A stretch of 64,000 nucleotides of DNA, taken from the NCBI GenBank assembly GCA_002917075.1, contig NTMA01000009.1, positions 372,001-436,000 on the forward strand. The letters run 5' to 3'. The notes beneath the pieces were generated by a model. The model had not been told where the DNA came from. It did no database searches and was given only the letters and a program-made list of their open reading frames with translations. This DNA comes from Hawksworthiomyces lignivorus (Eukaryota; Ascomycota; Sordariomycetes; Ophiostomatales; Ophiostomataceae). A program made the position numbers and the translations under genes. Shown piece after piece: positions 12,277 to 24,253 of this stretch; position 1 is the stretch's first letter, and each line of letters opens with the position of its first letter.

Positions 12277-13749
12277 CTCGCCCTTTTTTTTCTGCGTCCC
12301 ACTACCTGGAGACTGTCGTGTGACCCAAGGGCAGAGTTGGAATCAGCCTTCTCTAGTTGGCTAATTTGAACCTCTGGGCAAACATATATAAGTCGGCCAG
12401 GCCCGATCGTCTCTTTTGAGATATGAATTTCACTATTGAGTGATATAACAGCAGAGGACAATCACAGAATAGATTTGGTATTCAGCCCAAGAAGATGGAT
12501 CACAAGAAGAGCCAAAACATGAAAGGAACCACCAAAAACACCAAATTGTAGCTAGAGCCGGCGTAGGAAAGTAGGAAGAAGTCAGCGGCTGTGAGATAGA
12601 TAGTAGTAGTTCACGATAAGGCAGCGAGACAATAGAGAGCCACAGCATGTACATATGTGTGTGGGTGGATATGTGTGAGATTGCGTGCCGTGTACTAAGT
12701 ACATGTACGGTTGAGTGCGGGCAGGTTGCAAGCGCTGTAGCGTGCGTACAAATAATGTGAGGGGTGTTGGGCTCGGGAGATACATACTGTTGCCACAAGA
12801 ACAACGACGACTAACAAAGGGAGGCAACCTTGTCACGAATTGATGCTAAACGGAGAGCATTGAACTGAGAGCTGTGAAAATTAAGTTGGAAACTGGCAGA
12901 CGAGGCTTTTATTTATCTACATAGACGCTATACGCATCTAAAGGGCTTTCATCTTTGGAGAGTCTCCATAACAGCTCAATAGAAGTACAAAACTGGAAGG
13001 TGTAAGAGCACCTGTAGTGGTCCTGCTGTGTTTGGACCGACGCAAAGCGGCTTAGCCTTATAAAATGGCGCCTCTGGGAAGGAGCCGCCCGTGGGAACGC
13101 TGGAGTGTGGGATATTTGTTACGTATATCGATGCGTAGTTGGAATGTGGAGGGAAAGAGTGCCTTTCTAGGCGCCAAAGAGCGAGCCATACGGTAGGTCA
13201 ACTTCGGCGAGTCGATAAGATAAGCGAATATACGGGCGTAAAGCCGGAGGGAAAAAGTGACACGCAAAAGCATAACGGGTTATTGCAATCGGGGTTTGAA
13301 TATGTAAGTAATAATATTCCAGCGTATTAATCATCAACCTCCTCTTTTCTACGGAGTTTTCTTTTTTCTTTTCGCCGCCTCTTTCTCCTCTTCTCACTAT
13401 TGCCCATCATTCGTTCCTGCCTGTGATCACGCCTTTTCCCTCTCTTCCGTCCGCTTTCGTTCTTTCCCCCAATACTCCCTCCTTCTCGTCTCATCAATTG
13501 CATCTCCCGCACTTTCCTTGTTCTTTCCTTTCATCGTTTTAATATTTTGTATTATATAATATCCTCATCATTTTGACCTTCTCACGTATTTCTCTTTTCT
13601 GTGCTTCATTTTGGTCTCACGCAGAGTGCAAATTCTTCAACACACACTCCTCACACTTGCACACTCACAAGCACGCACACACACGTCACACGCAACACAT
13701 CTCTTTCTACCTCCATCCCTCCCTCTCCTACCCTCCAACGGCCAATGGG
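12277..13749. other. Intergenic region, divergent promoters
   Basis: I see no supportable gene in about 1.5 kb. The last 400 bases (13,340-13,740) are CT-rich on the + strand and are probably the 5' leader and promoter of the gene starting at 13,750. Confidence 0.5.
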
Positions 13750-15850
13750 ATGACCCGACAGCAAGACACGCAGACTCTCGTCGAGTCTTTTTGCACGCTT
13801 GCTGATGAGGTGCAAAGTCTGATTGATCGGAAAACGATCCTAGAGCACAAATTGCGGTTTGCTGCAGAACAAGTAAGCATCTTCTCCGCTTCTTTCCCTT
13901 CTTATTTTCGCTTTCCTTTTAGGCTTCCCTCCCCCCCCCCCCCTTTGATTTTGGGTTTGCTCTGTTTCTTCTATGATGAAGTTATTATATTAGCTCTAGA
14001 TCTGGAGCCGCTACCGCGGCCAAGAAAGACATCATTTTACCACTTTCTGATATTGAAACAAAACTCTTCTTTTTGGCTTTTCCTTTCTTCTCAAACTCTG
14101 GTGGAATGATATTTTCTTGCTTCGTGGACGACGAGACTAACCACATCTCCTCGACCTGCAGTATCAGCAGCTCGCCGATAAGTATGCTCCAGCGGCTCCC
14201 GAAATCTCCGACACGCTCGCCAACCTGCAGGTGCCACCTGATCTTCACACGCCATCTCTTCCAAGCTCGTATGTCCCGCTTCCAAGGCGTGGACAGTCCG
14301 GCTGTAACCAGCATCAGATTGCACTGCTGATCCGGGACGGGAGACGGGCTGCCCAACAGTTGTCTACGATGACCGACACAAGCGGCGGCTCTAGCAAGCA
14401 AGCCTCTTCAGGGACTGCCATTACGACGATGTCAACCCTTATGGAGCAGGATTTTACGGTCGAAGGAAAGAAAGGCGTGCTGGATTGCCCATTCTCGACC
14501 ATAAAGAGAGACCAGCAGCTCCAACGACAACAACAGCAGTTGGAACAGCAACATAATCAATCTGCGCCACCAACTGGTGCTCTCGATCCTAAGAATGAAA
14601 ATGCCGCTGTTGCTGGAGACGCGGAAAATGGACAAGATGTGACTCCGCACCATTCCACAGACCCGATTTGCGCCGCTATGTTTGAAGAGGTCACATCACA
14701 GCCGGCGCCATCTAGTGGAGGTGCAGCTCGGTGTCCTATCCGATTCCTGGACCAACATTCTCCCGAGGAGGTGGCGCACTACGTGGAGACGCACAAACAC
14801 CAGCTTCCACGTAGCCATGCGATATGTCTGAGAAGATATAACAAGAACGAGGAGCAAATTCGGAAGATGGACGCAAAGTATGGTGATTTGGTCAACATGA
14901 TCTCCGGCCTCGGCCAGTTCCATCAGCCAATGCTGGCGTCCGCCGAAAACGGACCCGGGCTGCTTGGAGATGCGGACCGTGCTGCGCTTCACCTGGCCTC
15001 AAATGAGCGCGTCAAGACGTGGGCGAATGGTGTTTCTGCTAGCAGTGGCGGGAGCGACCCAAGCCATTTTGATGTGAATGACGATGCTCATGACGAACGT
15101 CGTGGTCGGCGCAGCCTCAGCCACAGCACGGTGAACAGCCAGCATGAATCAAGTGGGAGCGGTGGTGACGCCGCAGCGGATGGCGAGGATACGGATATGG
15201 AACGAGAGAGCCATTTCGACCGTCCGTTGAAAGAGGTCCGAGTCGGCGAGTCCCCCAGCCGGCCTTGGGGCATTGCCGTTCCTCTCTCTGCCTTGCCCAA
15301 TGCGGAGATTGGGCCTCCTCTCTCGCCACCTGCTGCCCCTGTCCGCATGCCAAGCCCCCTTCGCGCTCGCAGCCCGGTGTCCCCTGTTACCAAATCCCAG
15401 GCTCGGAAGTGTCCATTTGATCACGCCAAATTTGGACTCAGCGGCGCTGGTTTCCCTTCTCCCCATGCACACGGACCTATGCATGGCAAGAAGACGGCAG
15501 AGGCAGTTGCTGCAGCACCAGTAGCACCTTCAGCAGAGGAGATGGAAGAAGAGGAACACGACAAGGCTTCCGCTCAGCCCATGGCTGCTCAGCATGAACA
15601 GCCGTACACGCCTTTGAAACCCAAGGCACTGACCGTGCCTCAGATCCATCGGATTCCGCCGTCGTCTCCGGCTCCGCCACAGCCGGCTTTTGTCAATTTC
15701 CCACCGCCAGCCGCCGCAGTAACAGAGGCTGCGCCCAAGCTGGGCAGCCCAGGTCCGCAGATGGTGTTCACAGGGCCTGTGTTCATTGGATATCCCATTG
15801 AGCAGGCTATACAATTTATGCAACATTTCCAAAACAACCAGAGCCGATAA
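13750..15850 (+). CDS. Uncharacterised fungal protein with three Cys-Pro motifs
   Basis: Model: 13750..13872, 14162..15850, 603 residues. The first ATG in the leader (13,745) meets a stop at once, so the ATG at 13,750 (MTRQQDTQTLVESF) is chosen. Exon 1 and the start of exon 2 form a short amphipathic, probably coiled-coil segment (ESFCTLADEVQSLIDRKT). Later come the segments CPFSTI, CPIRFLDQHSPEEV, a His-rich helix with HKHQLPRSHAIC, a helix ending LGQFHQPML, CPFDHAKFG, and a conserved-looking C-terminus (FTGPVFIGYPIEQAI). Spacers are Ser/Pro/Gln-rich and probably disordered. I do not recognise a named family. Repeated Cys-Pro pairs can be heme-regulatory motifs or zinc ligands, but this is only a suggestion. 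Confidence 0.8.
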
Positions 15851-16493
15851 TGGAATGGGCTCTTGTTCGATAGCATTGCCTTTACGCATTTTGTCGACTC
15901 CATCGACTGCTTTAACACTTTTATGTATGATTTGACGTGCAATGATATCTTTCTCTTTATGGTTTTTTTTTACTACTCATGTCATTCTTAATTTCTCTCT
16001 AGCAAGCGCCAGCGGTTGTTTTATGTTTTAATGGTTATCAACACACATCAGGGAAAGGAGCACACTTTGAAAGGTTATATATTCTTGGGAGTTTATGACA
16101 TCGTTTCACGATGTTTTGATTTGGTTTTAACTTATATTTTTCTGGGAAGACATGGGACAAACTGTCTACAATGCAACAAGGAGCAGGGCTAGCATGCCTT
16201 GTCTTCATCTCTTGATACTTAATATATTGGAGACCTGGTTCTGTGATAATTGTATTTTCCAGTCCCTCGTCTATGATTTATATAACCCATTTATGAACAA
16301 TAGCGTGAACGGACAGAAAACGACGTGTAAAAAGAAAACCAACCCGAAAGAAAGACACGAGTGAAAGGGAACATGCAATCCAAAACCCAATGAAACCGTA
16401 AGGGCACAAGAACTGGAAGAATACACTCTCATTACAGTACAGGAACAAAAAAAAATACCGAACAATCATCTAGCTCCCGCTTTCTCTTCCTCC
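15851..16493. other. Convergent spacer
   Basis: AT-rich 3' flanks of the CP-motif gene and TVP38. No gene seen. Confidence 0.5.
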
Positions 16494-16794
16494 TCACCGC
16501 TTGCCTAGTCCGGCTGCCTCGTCGCCGCCGTCGTCGCTCTCGTCGTGGTAGGACCCCCCAGAGGGTTTTCTGGCGTGACCGCTGCCAGCGTTGGCGGCAT
16601 CGTCGTCCTCTGCGTCGCCGCCGTCGCCGTCGGCGAAGTGGTCGGCGGCCCACAGGGAGATGTCGTCGTCGTCCATGAGGGCGGCGACGTCGGCGTCGTC
16701 GGGGTCGAGCAGGGGCTCGAGGTTCTCGTCGGCGTAGGTGCGGGCGGCGGCAGCACCGCCGGTGCCAGAGCGGCCCTCTTCAGCGGCGGCAGCT

Positions 16795-16828
<34 letters not shown>

Positions 16829-17945
16829 TGGCAGCCTCCTCGCGCTCGATGGCGGCGGCGCGGGCCATGGTGCGGCGGAAGACGAGCAGGCCGACGGCGA
16901 CGCCGACGAGGCCGAAGCCGAACATGCTGAGGTAGTTGACGGCCTTGTCGGCGGCGGACATCTCGTCGCCGTGCTCGGCGAGGCGGGCGAGGCGGCTGCC
17001 GACGAAGACGTGGACGAGCAGCTTGGGGCTGGCGATGGCGGTGCTGAGGGCAAAGGCGAGGGGCGTGATGGAGGGCACGGTGGCGAGGAAGCCGTTGCTG
17101 AGGCTGTAGGGCAGGGGGCAGAAGCGGACGGCGGCGAGGACCCAGAGGCCGTCGTGGCGCAGGACGTGGCCGAGGGCGAGGAAGCGGGCGTCGCGGCCGA
17201 CGAGGCGGGCGACGCGGCCCGCCAGAGCCCCGCGGCACAGCACGAAAGCGGCCAGCGACCCGGCCACGTTGGCCGAGGCCACCAGCGGCCAGCCCCAGGG
17301 GAAGCCGTAGACGAGGCCGGCCGTGGTGCAGGCGGTGCTGTAGCCGATCAGCGGCGGGAAGGCCGTGATGAACACCAGCAGCCACACCAGCACCCAGCCG
17401 CCGGGGAGGTCGCGCCACCCCCGCGCCAGCGGGCCCAGCGCCGCAAAGATGCTGTGGCTGTACGCCAGCATCGCCACCGTCAGCGCGAGCGCCGCCGCCG
17501 CGCCCGCCACAAACAGCACCCGCTGCAGCGGCGTCAGCCGCACAAAAAACGCCATGCCGTTGTGCGCCGCCCCCTGCGTCCACCGGCCCGCCGCCGAAAC
17601 CGCCCCCGTCACCTGTGCCACTGCGCCGCGCAGCCCGCGCGGCGTCCGGCCGCTGCCAGCCATGCTGCTCGTGCCGCCCGTGCCGCGCCTCCGCCTGCCG
17701 GCCGCGCCCAGGCGTGCTGAGCCCGCCCGGCCGCCCACAGAGAAGTGGGCGGGGACTGGATCGCTCTCAGCGCCGCCGGCGGCAGCATCGCTGTCTGCGT
17801 AGGAGCCGCGGAGGGTCCATGGCGGCGGTGGTGAGGGAGACATGCGTGGTGGTGAAGGGGAGGACGAGGGAGGCGAGGCGGCGGCGGCGGAGGTCAGCGG
17901 GACGGCGGCAGCGATGGTGGCCGAGGAGCGGTGGTCAGAGGGCAT
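16494..17945 (-). CDS. TVP38: TVP38/TMEM64 family Golgi membrane protein
   Basis: A single exon of 483 residues starting at the ATG for MPSDHRSSATIAAA; the open frame continues upstream but only from non-ATG codons. After a Ser/Pro-rich N-terminus come several hydrophobic segments. The SNARE-associated/VTT domain is recognisable by FITAFPPLIGYSTACTTAGL, YGFPWGWP, then VRFCPLPYSLSNGFLATV and the following PKLLVHVFVGSRLARLAE. A last membrane segment (FGLVGVAVGLLVF) precedes a long acidic tail rich in Asp/Glu/Gly. Yeast Tvp38 is a Tlg2-vesicle/Golgi membrane protein; related VTT proteins are lipid scramblases. It is longer than yeast Tvp38 because of the two disordered ends. Very high GC (about 70% by eye) produces long antisense open frames, which I do not accept as genes. 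Confidence 0.92.
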
Positions 17946-19505
17946 GAAAAAAACAAAGGTGAGGGTTTTCGGTGTGTCGAGGTAGAAATTCGTCAAAGAG
18001 GACTCGGCTGTGGCCGGACCCAATGGAAACGAAGGGCGATGCGACTTGAGAAGACTTTACTTTCAACTCGAAGCCATGTGAAATGAAAAACAATGGCAAA
18101 ACTGAGGACGGAGTATCGTACGGGACAAATTTGGCGGCTTGAAAGGGCAAGCTGAGATATGTCCTGTCAGCACAAAGGTGAGACCTAGAGTGCCAGCGCG
18201 GATGACGTCGAAAGCACAGCAGAGCGACAGGGGACTGAGGAATTGTCCTTACCTATGCTTTGAGCCAAACCGCCTTCGTTCAGCGAAAGAGGGAGGGAAA
18301 ATTGCCTTGCAATTCTTTCCCCTCGGTTACACACTATGGAGCAAGGACAAGAGATGGCAAAAGAGATGCGATACCCCTTTTTTGCCTTTGTTGGCGGACT
18401 GGATGTCGTATAATAATAACAAATAATTAATAGCAGCAGCAGTACAGAGTAGTGCGTCGCGGCGGAGGCGCCGGCATTGAAACTCCTTGCCTGGCAGCGA
18501 AAACGAGGCGTTTCGAGGCACTCCCTTGGGCTTGTCTGTCAGCAGCATAGGACCACTAGGAGTTTAGCAGCATCCAGCAATTCTCCGAGTCCTTATTAGT
18601 AGTACTACTCTGTCTGACCTTGTACTCTGTATTCTACGTGCTTACTCGCATTACTCGCCCTCGTCAGCTTGGAAATGTTCTAGGAACGGAGTCAAGTCTT
18701 TGCGTTTTGACCCGTTCGACGCGAAACAGCACGTTTTCTTTTCGTTGGGCGGGGCGTTCTGGGGACTTCTCTTTGGGGAGGGATTGGGGGGGAATTTGGG
18801 GGCTTGAGGCTGGACCGGCACATTCTCGTAGGGCAATACTACAGAGCAACACGTACGAAGTACAGGGGCCGGCAAAAAGCAATAAAGCCTGCAATGCAGT
18901 GCTATAAATATACAGTAAGATACATGCTAGGACTTGTACTTGTAGATATGCACTAAAACCACACGAAATTATCATCTAAACGCATATCAGGGCGGATCAC
19001 CAGGAAGAAGCGTAATAGTGATACGAGTGAAGCTTACGAGCACCTGGCTGAGGACGTCATTGCAGTAAGATACGTGGTGCGCTATTTATTAGCAGGGCTG
19101 AGCAGTGTTGGGCAGGGATGAAGCTCTCTGGAAGAGCTTTAACTATCTAAATAGCGCTAAGCTGCCTGGAGCTCGCTGTAGGCTAGTTTCCCGCCCGCAA
19201 TGAAGCCCCTTTTTCATATAAATGCACGCGATCCGACGTCTATGCTAGAGCAGCTGCGACCGAATTTTGCATATATAAGCGGCAGCTTGTCTTATTCTCT
19301 CCCTTACGGTGCATTTATGCTCGGATTGTTTATAAGGTTATACTTCTTTTGCATTAATTATGATTAGTGCGCGAGGCGCTGAGCGGAGACGCTGCTAGTC
19401 TACTTGGAACTGGTATGCGCATGCATATATATATATGTATATACATATATACACCTTCACCTGCGGGCCACGAAACGAAATATGGCTCCTCCCCCTCGAG
19501 TTCCA
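17946..19505. other. Long intergenic region with a G-rich tract
   Basis: No gene seen in 1.56 kb. A strongly G-rich stretch on the + strand lies at 18,746-18,803, and a (TA)-rich run lies at 19,424-19,453 in the 3' flank of the Smr gene. The part next to 17,946 is the TVP38 promoter. Confidence 0.5.
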
Positions 19506-19716
19506 TCAGCGGCCAGCGCGGGCCGGCGCCTTGGGCACTGCCTCCTTGACCGAGGAGTCCCGCACCAGCAGCTTCACCTTGCCGTCGCCGATCTCGACGC
19601 CCTGGGCCAGGATGTCGATCTTGCCCTTGTCCGAGCCGGCTGAAGATGAAGAAGACAAGGAGGAGGACGAAGGAGTATTGGCGGCCTCGCTCGTCTTCCC
19701 AGAAGACAGGGAAGCT

Positions 19717-19749
<33 letters not shown>

Positions 19750-22165
19750 GCAGCGCTCTTGCTGCTGCTGCTGCCCCCGCGCGCCAGCGACTTGTCCCAG
19801 CTGCGCGCGTCGATGCCCAGGATCCCGCCCATGTTGTTGCGGTCGCTCGGCACCGAGAACTCGCGGTACGCATAACGCCACTCGTTCAGGAAGCTGCGCA
19901 CCGCCTTGCCCACCTTGTCCTTGCCGTTCTTGCTATGGTGGCCGGTGCCGGTGATGGCGTAGATCGGTCGCGCCTCCGTGCTGTTGTCCAGCAGCACGCG
20001 CTCCAGGTACTCCACTGCTTCGTCCGGGTGCAGGCCGTGCAGGTCCACGTAGATCTCCGCGCTGGGGTGCAGTGCCTGCGACGACTTGTTGCGCTCCTCG
20101 TACAGCTCGCGCGCCGCCTCGCGGTGCGCCTTGCGCATCAGGTCGTTCTCGCTCTGTCCCCGCAGGCTCAGCGCCTTGGCCGCCCGCGCGTCGTTGCGGT
20201 TCCACGCCTGCGCCGCGCTCTGCAGGAACTTGTTCCGCAGCCCGCCGTGCTTGATGGCCTCCTGCCGCGCCTTGAGGTACGCCTTGTTGGCCTTGTCACC
20301 CGTCTCCAGCCAGGGGATGTGCTTGGGCGTCGGGATCGCCTGCGCCGCTGCGCTGTTCTCTGCGCCGTTGCGCATGTTCAGCTGGCTGCCCTTCCGACCG
20401 ATCTGCTTCCGCGATGAGAGCCGCGACGACGACGGCGCAGACGGCGCAGCGTCGGGCGCCGGCGACGGAGACATCTTCACAATATCAGCCAGCGAGCTTG
20501 GCGTAAACGTGCCGCTGCTGCCGCCGCTCGGTGTTGTCGTGCCGTCTTTGTGGTGGCCGTGGCCGCCTCGCTTGCCGTGGTGCTTCTTGCCGCCCGCGGC
20601 AGCGGCTTTGGCTGACGCAGATCCCAGCGAGGGGAACGCTTCTGTGTCGTCGATCAACGGGGCTGCTTGGCTGCTGGATGGCGCACCGTCCTTATGGTGC
20701 ATCTGGTGGCGGCTGCTAGGACGAGACCGGGGGCGCGAGAGCTCCCCACCGCTGCCGCCGCCGGCACCATAGCCTGGCAGCTTGAAGCCCGGAGGCGGCG
20801 TCAGACCAACAGCCGGGTAGTTGGCTGAGGCGGGGAAGAGAGGCAGCTGTTCAGGCGTAGCCGGCTGGGGTTGGAGAACGGGGAAGGCGTTGTAGTCCTG
20901 CAGCTGAATACTTCCTCCGAGCTGGGGCGGTGGCGTGTTGGTCCCGTCGACGGTGAGACGATTCATCAAATGTGCCGGGTCATGTGAGAACACACACGTG
21001 TTTCCAGCCAGGCAGTTGCCAGCAACCCAGTATCTGTTAGAGTGCGTTAGAAAGAGAAAAAAAGGTTGCGCAGAAGAAGCTATAACCAAATAAGGGAAGT
21101 AGCTACTTACTTGCATATGTGGTTGCTCAGGTCATGGCTGAAACGGCAGTCTGCTCGAAGACACTGTCCCGTCGACAAGAAAAACTTGCACAACACACCG
21201 GATTTCTGATCGGCAGGGGTGCTCGGACGTGCGTCAGGCGTCATGGACTTGCCGATTAAGACGCCGCCCGAGGACTCGTCCACAGACGAGGCGATCGATG
21301 TAGGGGCTGGAGGTACCTGTCCAGAAGCCACGGCAGCCGCCGCGGCTAGGGAAAACGCAGCCACATCTTGGTGCTGCGGATCCTGCTGCTGGCTCTCCAT
21401 AATGGCGGTGATGGTTGCGCCCAGGTCGTAGCCGTGCATGGCCAGGGCGGCATCGATGTCCTCGTCCGTCCGCGAGGAGCCCAATATGGACCGCAACATG
21501 TCATACGGTGTCATGTCGACCTGCTGTGATGATAGAGACGACAGGGAGAACTCGGGCGCGGCGGCGTTGAGTCCGCTGGAAGACGATGGCGTGTACGTTC
21601 CTGTGCCTGCGCCACCGCCGAGCGACGATGTCACGCTCACGGCATCGTCGCTGACCAGCCAGTCGACATTGTCGGTCTGTTGTGAGTCGTCAAAGATCTC
21701 GGCTGCGGGCGTGGGATCGCTGGCAAACTCATAGGCGTTGAGACTTGGGCTGTGCGGGATCACAGGCGTTGCAAAGCCAAGGCGAGGGGAGGGACGCGGG
21801 GACCCGAAGGGAGAGGCGGCCGTAGACTTGTTATTGCGGGAGAATGCCGGAGGCACGTATCCGGGCGGGGCGAGGGGGCTCACGCCCAGGCGTGGCGAGC
21901 CAGACAGCGGCGTGTTGGAGCCGCGCCACGAGGCTGGCGAAGGGCGGCGAAGAATAGTCTGGCGGATGGGCGGGGGGGATGTGGCACTGCCGCCGCCCTC
22001 GCGGAAGCGCCAGACGGCATCTAATACCGCATTCTCGAGACTCTGGCCCTGGAGAGAGGTGGATTTCTTGAGAAGAGCCTCGAGCTTGTCGATCTTGTCC
22101 TCCTCCTCGAGTGAAGCGTCCTGAAGGATGGGCAGGCAAATGTCGTAAGTTTCGTCCGACACCAT
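19506..22165 (-). CDS. CCCH zinc-finger, CUE-like and Smr domain protein
   Basis: Model (minus strand): 22165-21111, 21033-19506, 860 residues. Domains in order: a conserved N-terminal helical segment (CLPILQDASLEEEDKI); a CUE/UBA-like segment around residues 215-260 (PYDMLRSILG, ALAMHGYDLGATITAIME); two CCCH fingers, one ending FSHD before the intron and one just after it (CKYWVAGNCLAGNTCVFSH); a DUF1771 helical region (AYLKARQEAIKHGGLRN); then an Smr domain with the DLHGL motif (YVDLHGLHPDEAVEYLE) and TGTGHHSKNG. Smr domains can be endonucleases; yeast Cue2 combines CUE and Smr domains and cuts mRNA at stalled ribosomes. A role in RNA surveillance is therefore plausible but inferred. The C-terminus adds poly-Ser and poly-Gly tracts. 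Confidence 0.93.
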
Positions 22166-24253
22166 GATGGCAGTTTTAGGCGGTGTGGTCGCGTGTTAAG
22201 GTAAAAGGAGATTAAAAGATACAAAAAACAGGGTAATCGAATAGAAAATCAAAGCGAAGTAGGCATCAAATTATCGTAGAGAAAGGTTCTTGACCTCGCG
22301 GTGCTCTTCACAATTGTTACTGAGCTTGTCTAAGATAGTCGAACGGCTCCTCAGATAGAGCTACAAAGTCAACAATAGGACCTGGAGGGGGAATCGTTTC
22401 GTCGTGTTCTCGTTAGGCGCTCGAGGCTGGTATTGGATGGTGCTGGGTTCGGTAAATAAGAGGACAAAGTCATCGAGAGAACACAGTCGACACGGGTGAT
22501 ATTGTACCGCCTCGTTGCATGGTGAGAGAGGAGCAAGCACCCGAAGCTAGGAGCACAACGAATCAGCTAGGTCCAAAGGAAAGCAGGAGAAGGGGTTAAG
22601 CGGCTTGAGGCATATCGAAGAGGAAGAAGAAGATGAGAAGGTAAAAGATGGTGCAGGCAATACATACAGACACGCAGACAGCAAAAAAGAGACCAGGCTC
22701 GGCACGACGAGGACGTGCAGCAAGAAATGAGGTACTTGAAGGAAAACTGCAAGCAGGAACGCAATAACGAGAGAAGGGAAAAGAAAAGAATAGAGAGATA
22801 GCTGACGTTTGTGTAGTCCGTCTTAGGGAGATGAACGGTACTAATGGAGATCCGATGCGATGAGGAAGGCAAGGATCAGCACGGGAGAGCGGTACGAGAA
22901 GCAGGCGATGAAAGAAGCAGAGGAAAAAATGAGAGCCAGCGAGGCGCAGTGCAACGTCACGGGGAAGACGATGGTGAAAGACGGGGAAGAAGAGAATAAA
23001 GTGGACAATAGAGGACAGAGGATTTTGAAGGATTGACCCGAATGCAGTTTGTGCGGGAGAGCAGCTGCGTAGGGTGGAAGGGGGAAGAGGAGGGGGGTAG
23101 GGAGTGATAGGACTGGGAGGGAGAAATGAGAGAGAGAAAGATATGATTGAGTCTGGACTGGACTGCACGGGCGAACTGATGTTGTGCGTGCTGATGTTGT
23201 GCTGATGCTTGCTGATGCTGGCTGATATGTGTGTGCGAGTATTGTATGTGAGTGAGGTGCGAGAAGGTGTTCTGTTGGTGATGAGGTTGGACGGCGTTAA
23301 GTGGAGATTAGTTATTATAGGAGGAAGATGTGGGGAGGAGGGAAGAGATGGGGGGGAGCGAAGGGTGACGGTAGTGACAGACAGGGAGAGGACGGGCTGC
23401 TGCCGAGACGTGTGAAGAAGGGAAGCAGCGTCGGTCTCAGTAGTTGCCCTACGCAGCACCAAGTACGAGGGAAGCACGAATTAGTAGGGGTAAGTACGAG
23501 GTGGTCGTAATATGCCTAATACATGCATACAGGGCACTATGTCCAATATGGCCGTGGTCTGGGCCGTGGGGTTGGCTGATTGGCAGCGGAATAGCGTGTT
23601 CATTCCCTGAAACGCAGTGGGCGGTGAAGGGGCTAGATGGTGCGAGGGAAAGAGAGAAGCAGGGAAAGAAAACATGGCAGGTGGGGTGGGATAAGGGGAG
23701 GGAGGGGGGATGGGGCAAGGGGCGACAAGGAAGAAAGAGGAAGGGGAAAGGGGCTGAAATGACAGCAGAGTTTCCGGGGCAAGTCACAGCTAAATTGCCC
23801 TTGAATCAGCTTGATTGCAAGCTGTCCATACGCTAACGGGTACAGAAAACCAGCGAGCTACAGCGCATCTCTGCCGGAGCGGGACATCTTTTTGTCAGAT
23901 ATTGAGGTAGCGATCGGAGAATGCTGTCAGCTTTGGACACACCATCTCACCATCTAATCGATGGTAGTTCCATCTTACAGAAGCAGAGCAGAAATTGATA
24001 TGATTTTGCACGAGGAAGAAAATATGCAAGAGTGTCGTGGTACGGATGCATCCATGGGCACGCCTGGCAGGAACGAAAAGAAACAAACAAACAAAAAAAA
24101 AAAAAGGCTGTACGCCCCAATGGATTTTGGTATAGCCGGATATGTATGCTCTAATATGCTACAGTACGCCGCAGTGTTCTATATGATGCAGGTCTCGTGT
24201 TCCGTGTCGTCGTGATGGCCGGGATCGTGGTCCCTCTGCTCTTTTTCTTCCCT
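22166..24253. other. Intergenic region with a long purine-rich tract
   Basis: No gene accepted. From about 22,600 to 23,750 the + strand is purine-rich, i.e. CT-rich on the minus strand, upstream of the Smr gene. It is probably promoter and a long pyrimidine-rich 5' leader. The 293-codon minus-strand open frame here is low-complexity Ser/Pro/Leu and has no family marks. Confidence 0.5.

Noticed and set aside
16545..17720. 391-codon + strand frame over TVP38
   Set aside because: Low-complexity Gly/Ala/Val/Asp then Arg/His/Gln reading of GC-rich DNA; the minus strand has the membrane protein motifs.
19265..19290. TATA-like motif (GCATATATAAGC) as a promoter
   Set aside because: No gene on the + strand follows within a plausible distance; it lies in the 3' flank of the Smr gene.
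22596..23477. 293-codon minus-strand frame in a CT-rich tract
   Set aside because: Starts at a non-ATG codon or mid-tract; Ser/Pro/Leu low complexity from pyrimidine-rich leader DNA.
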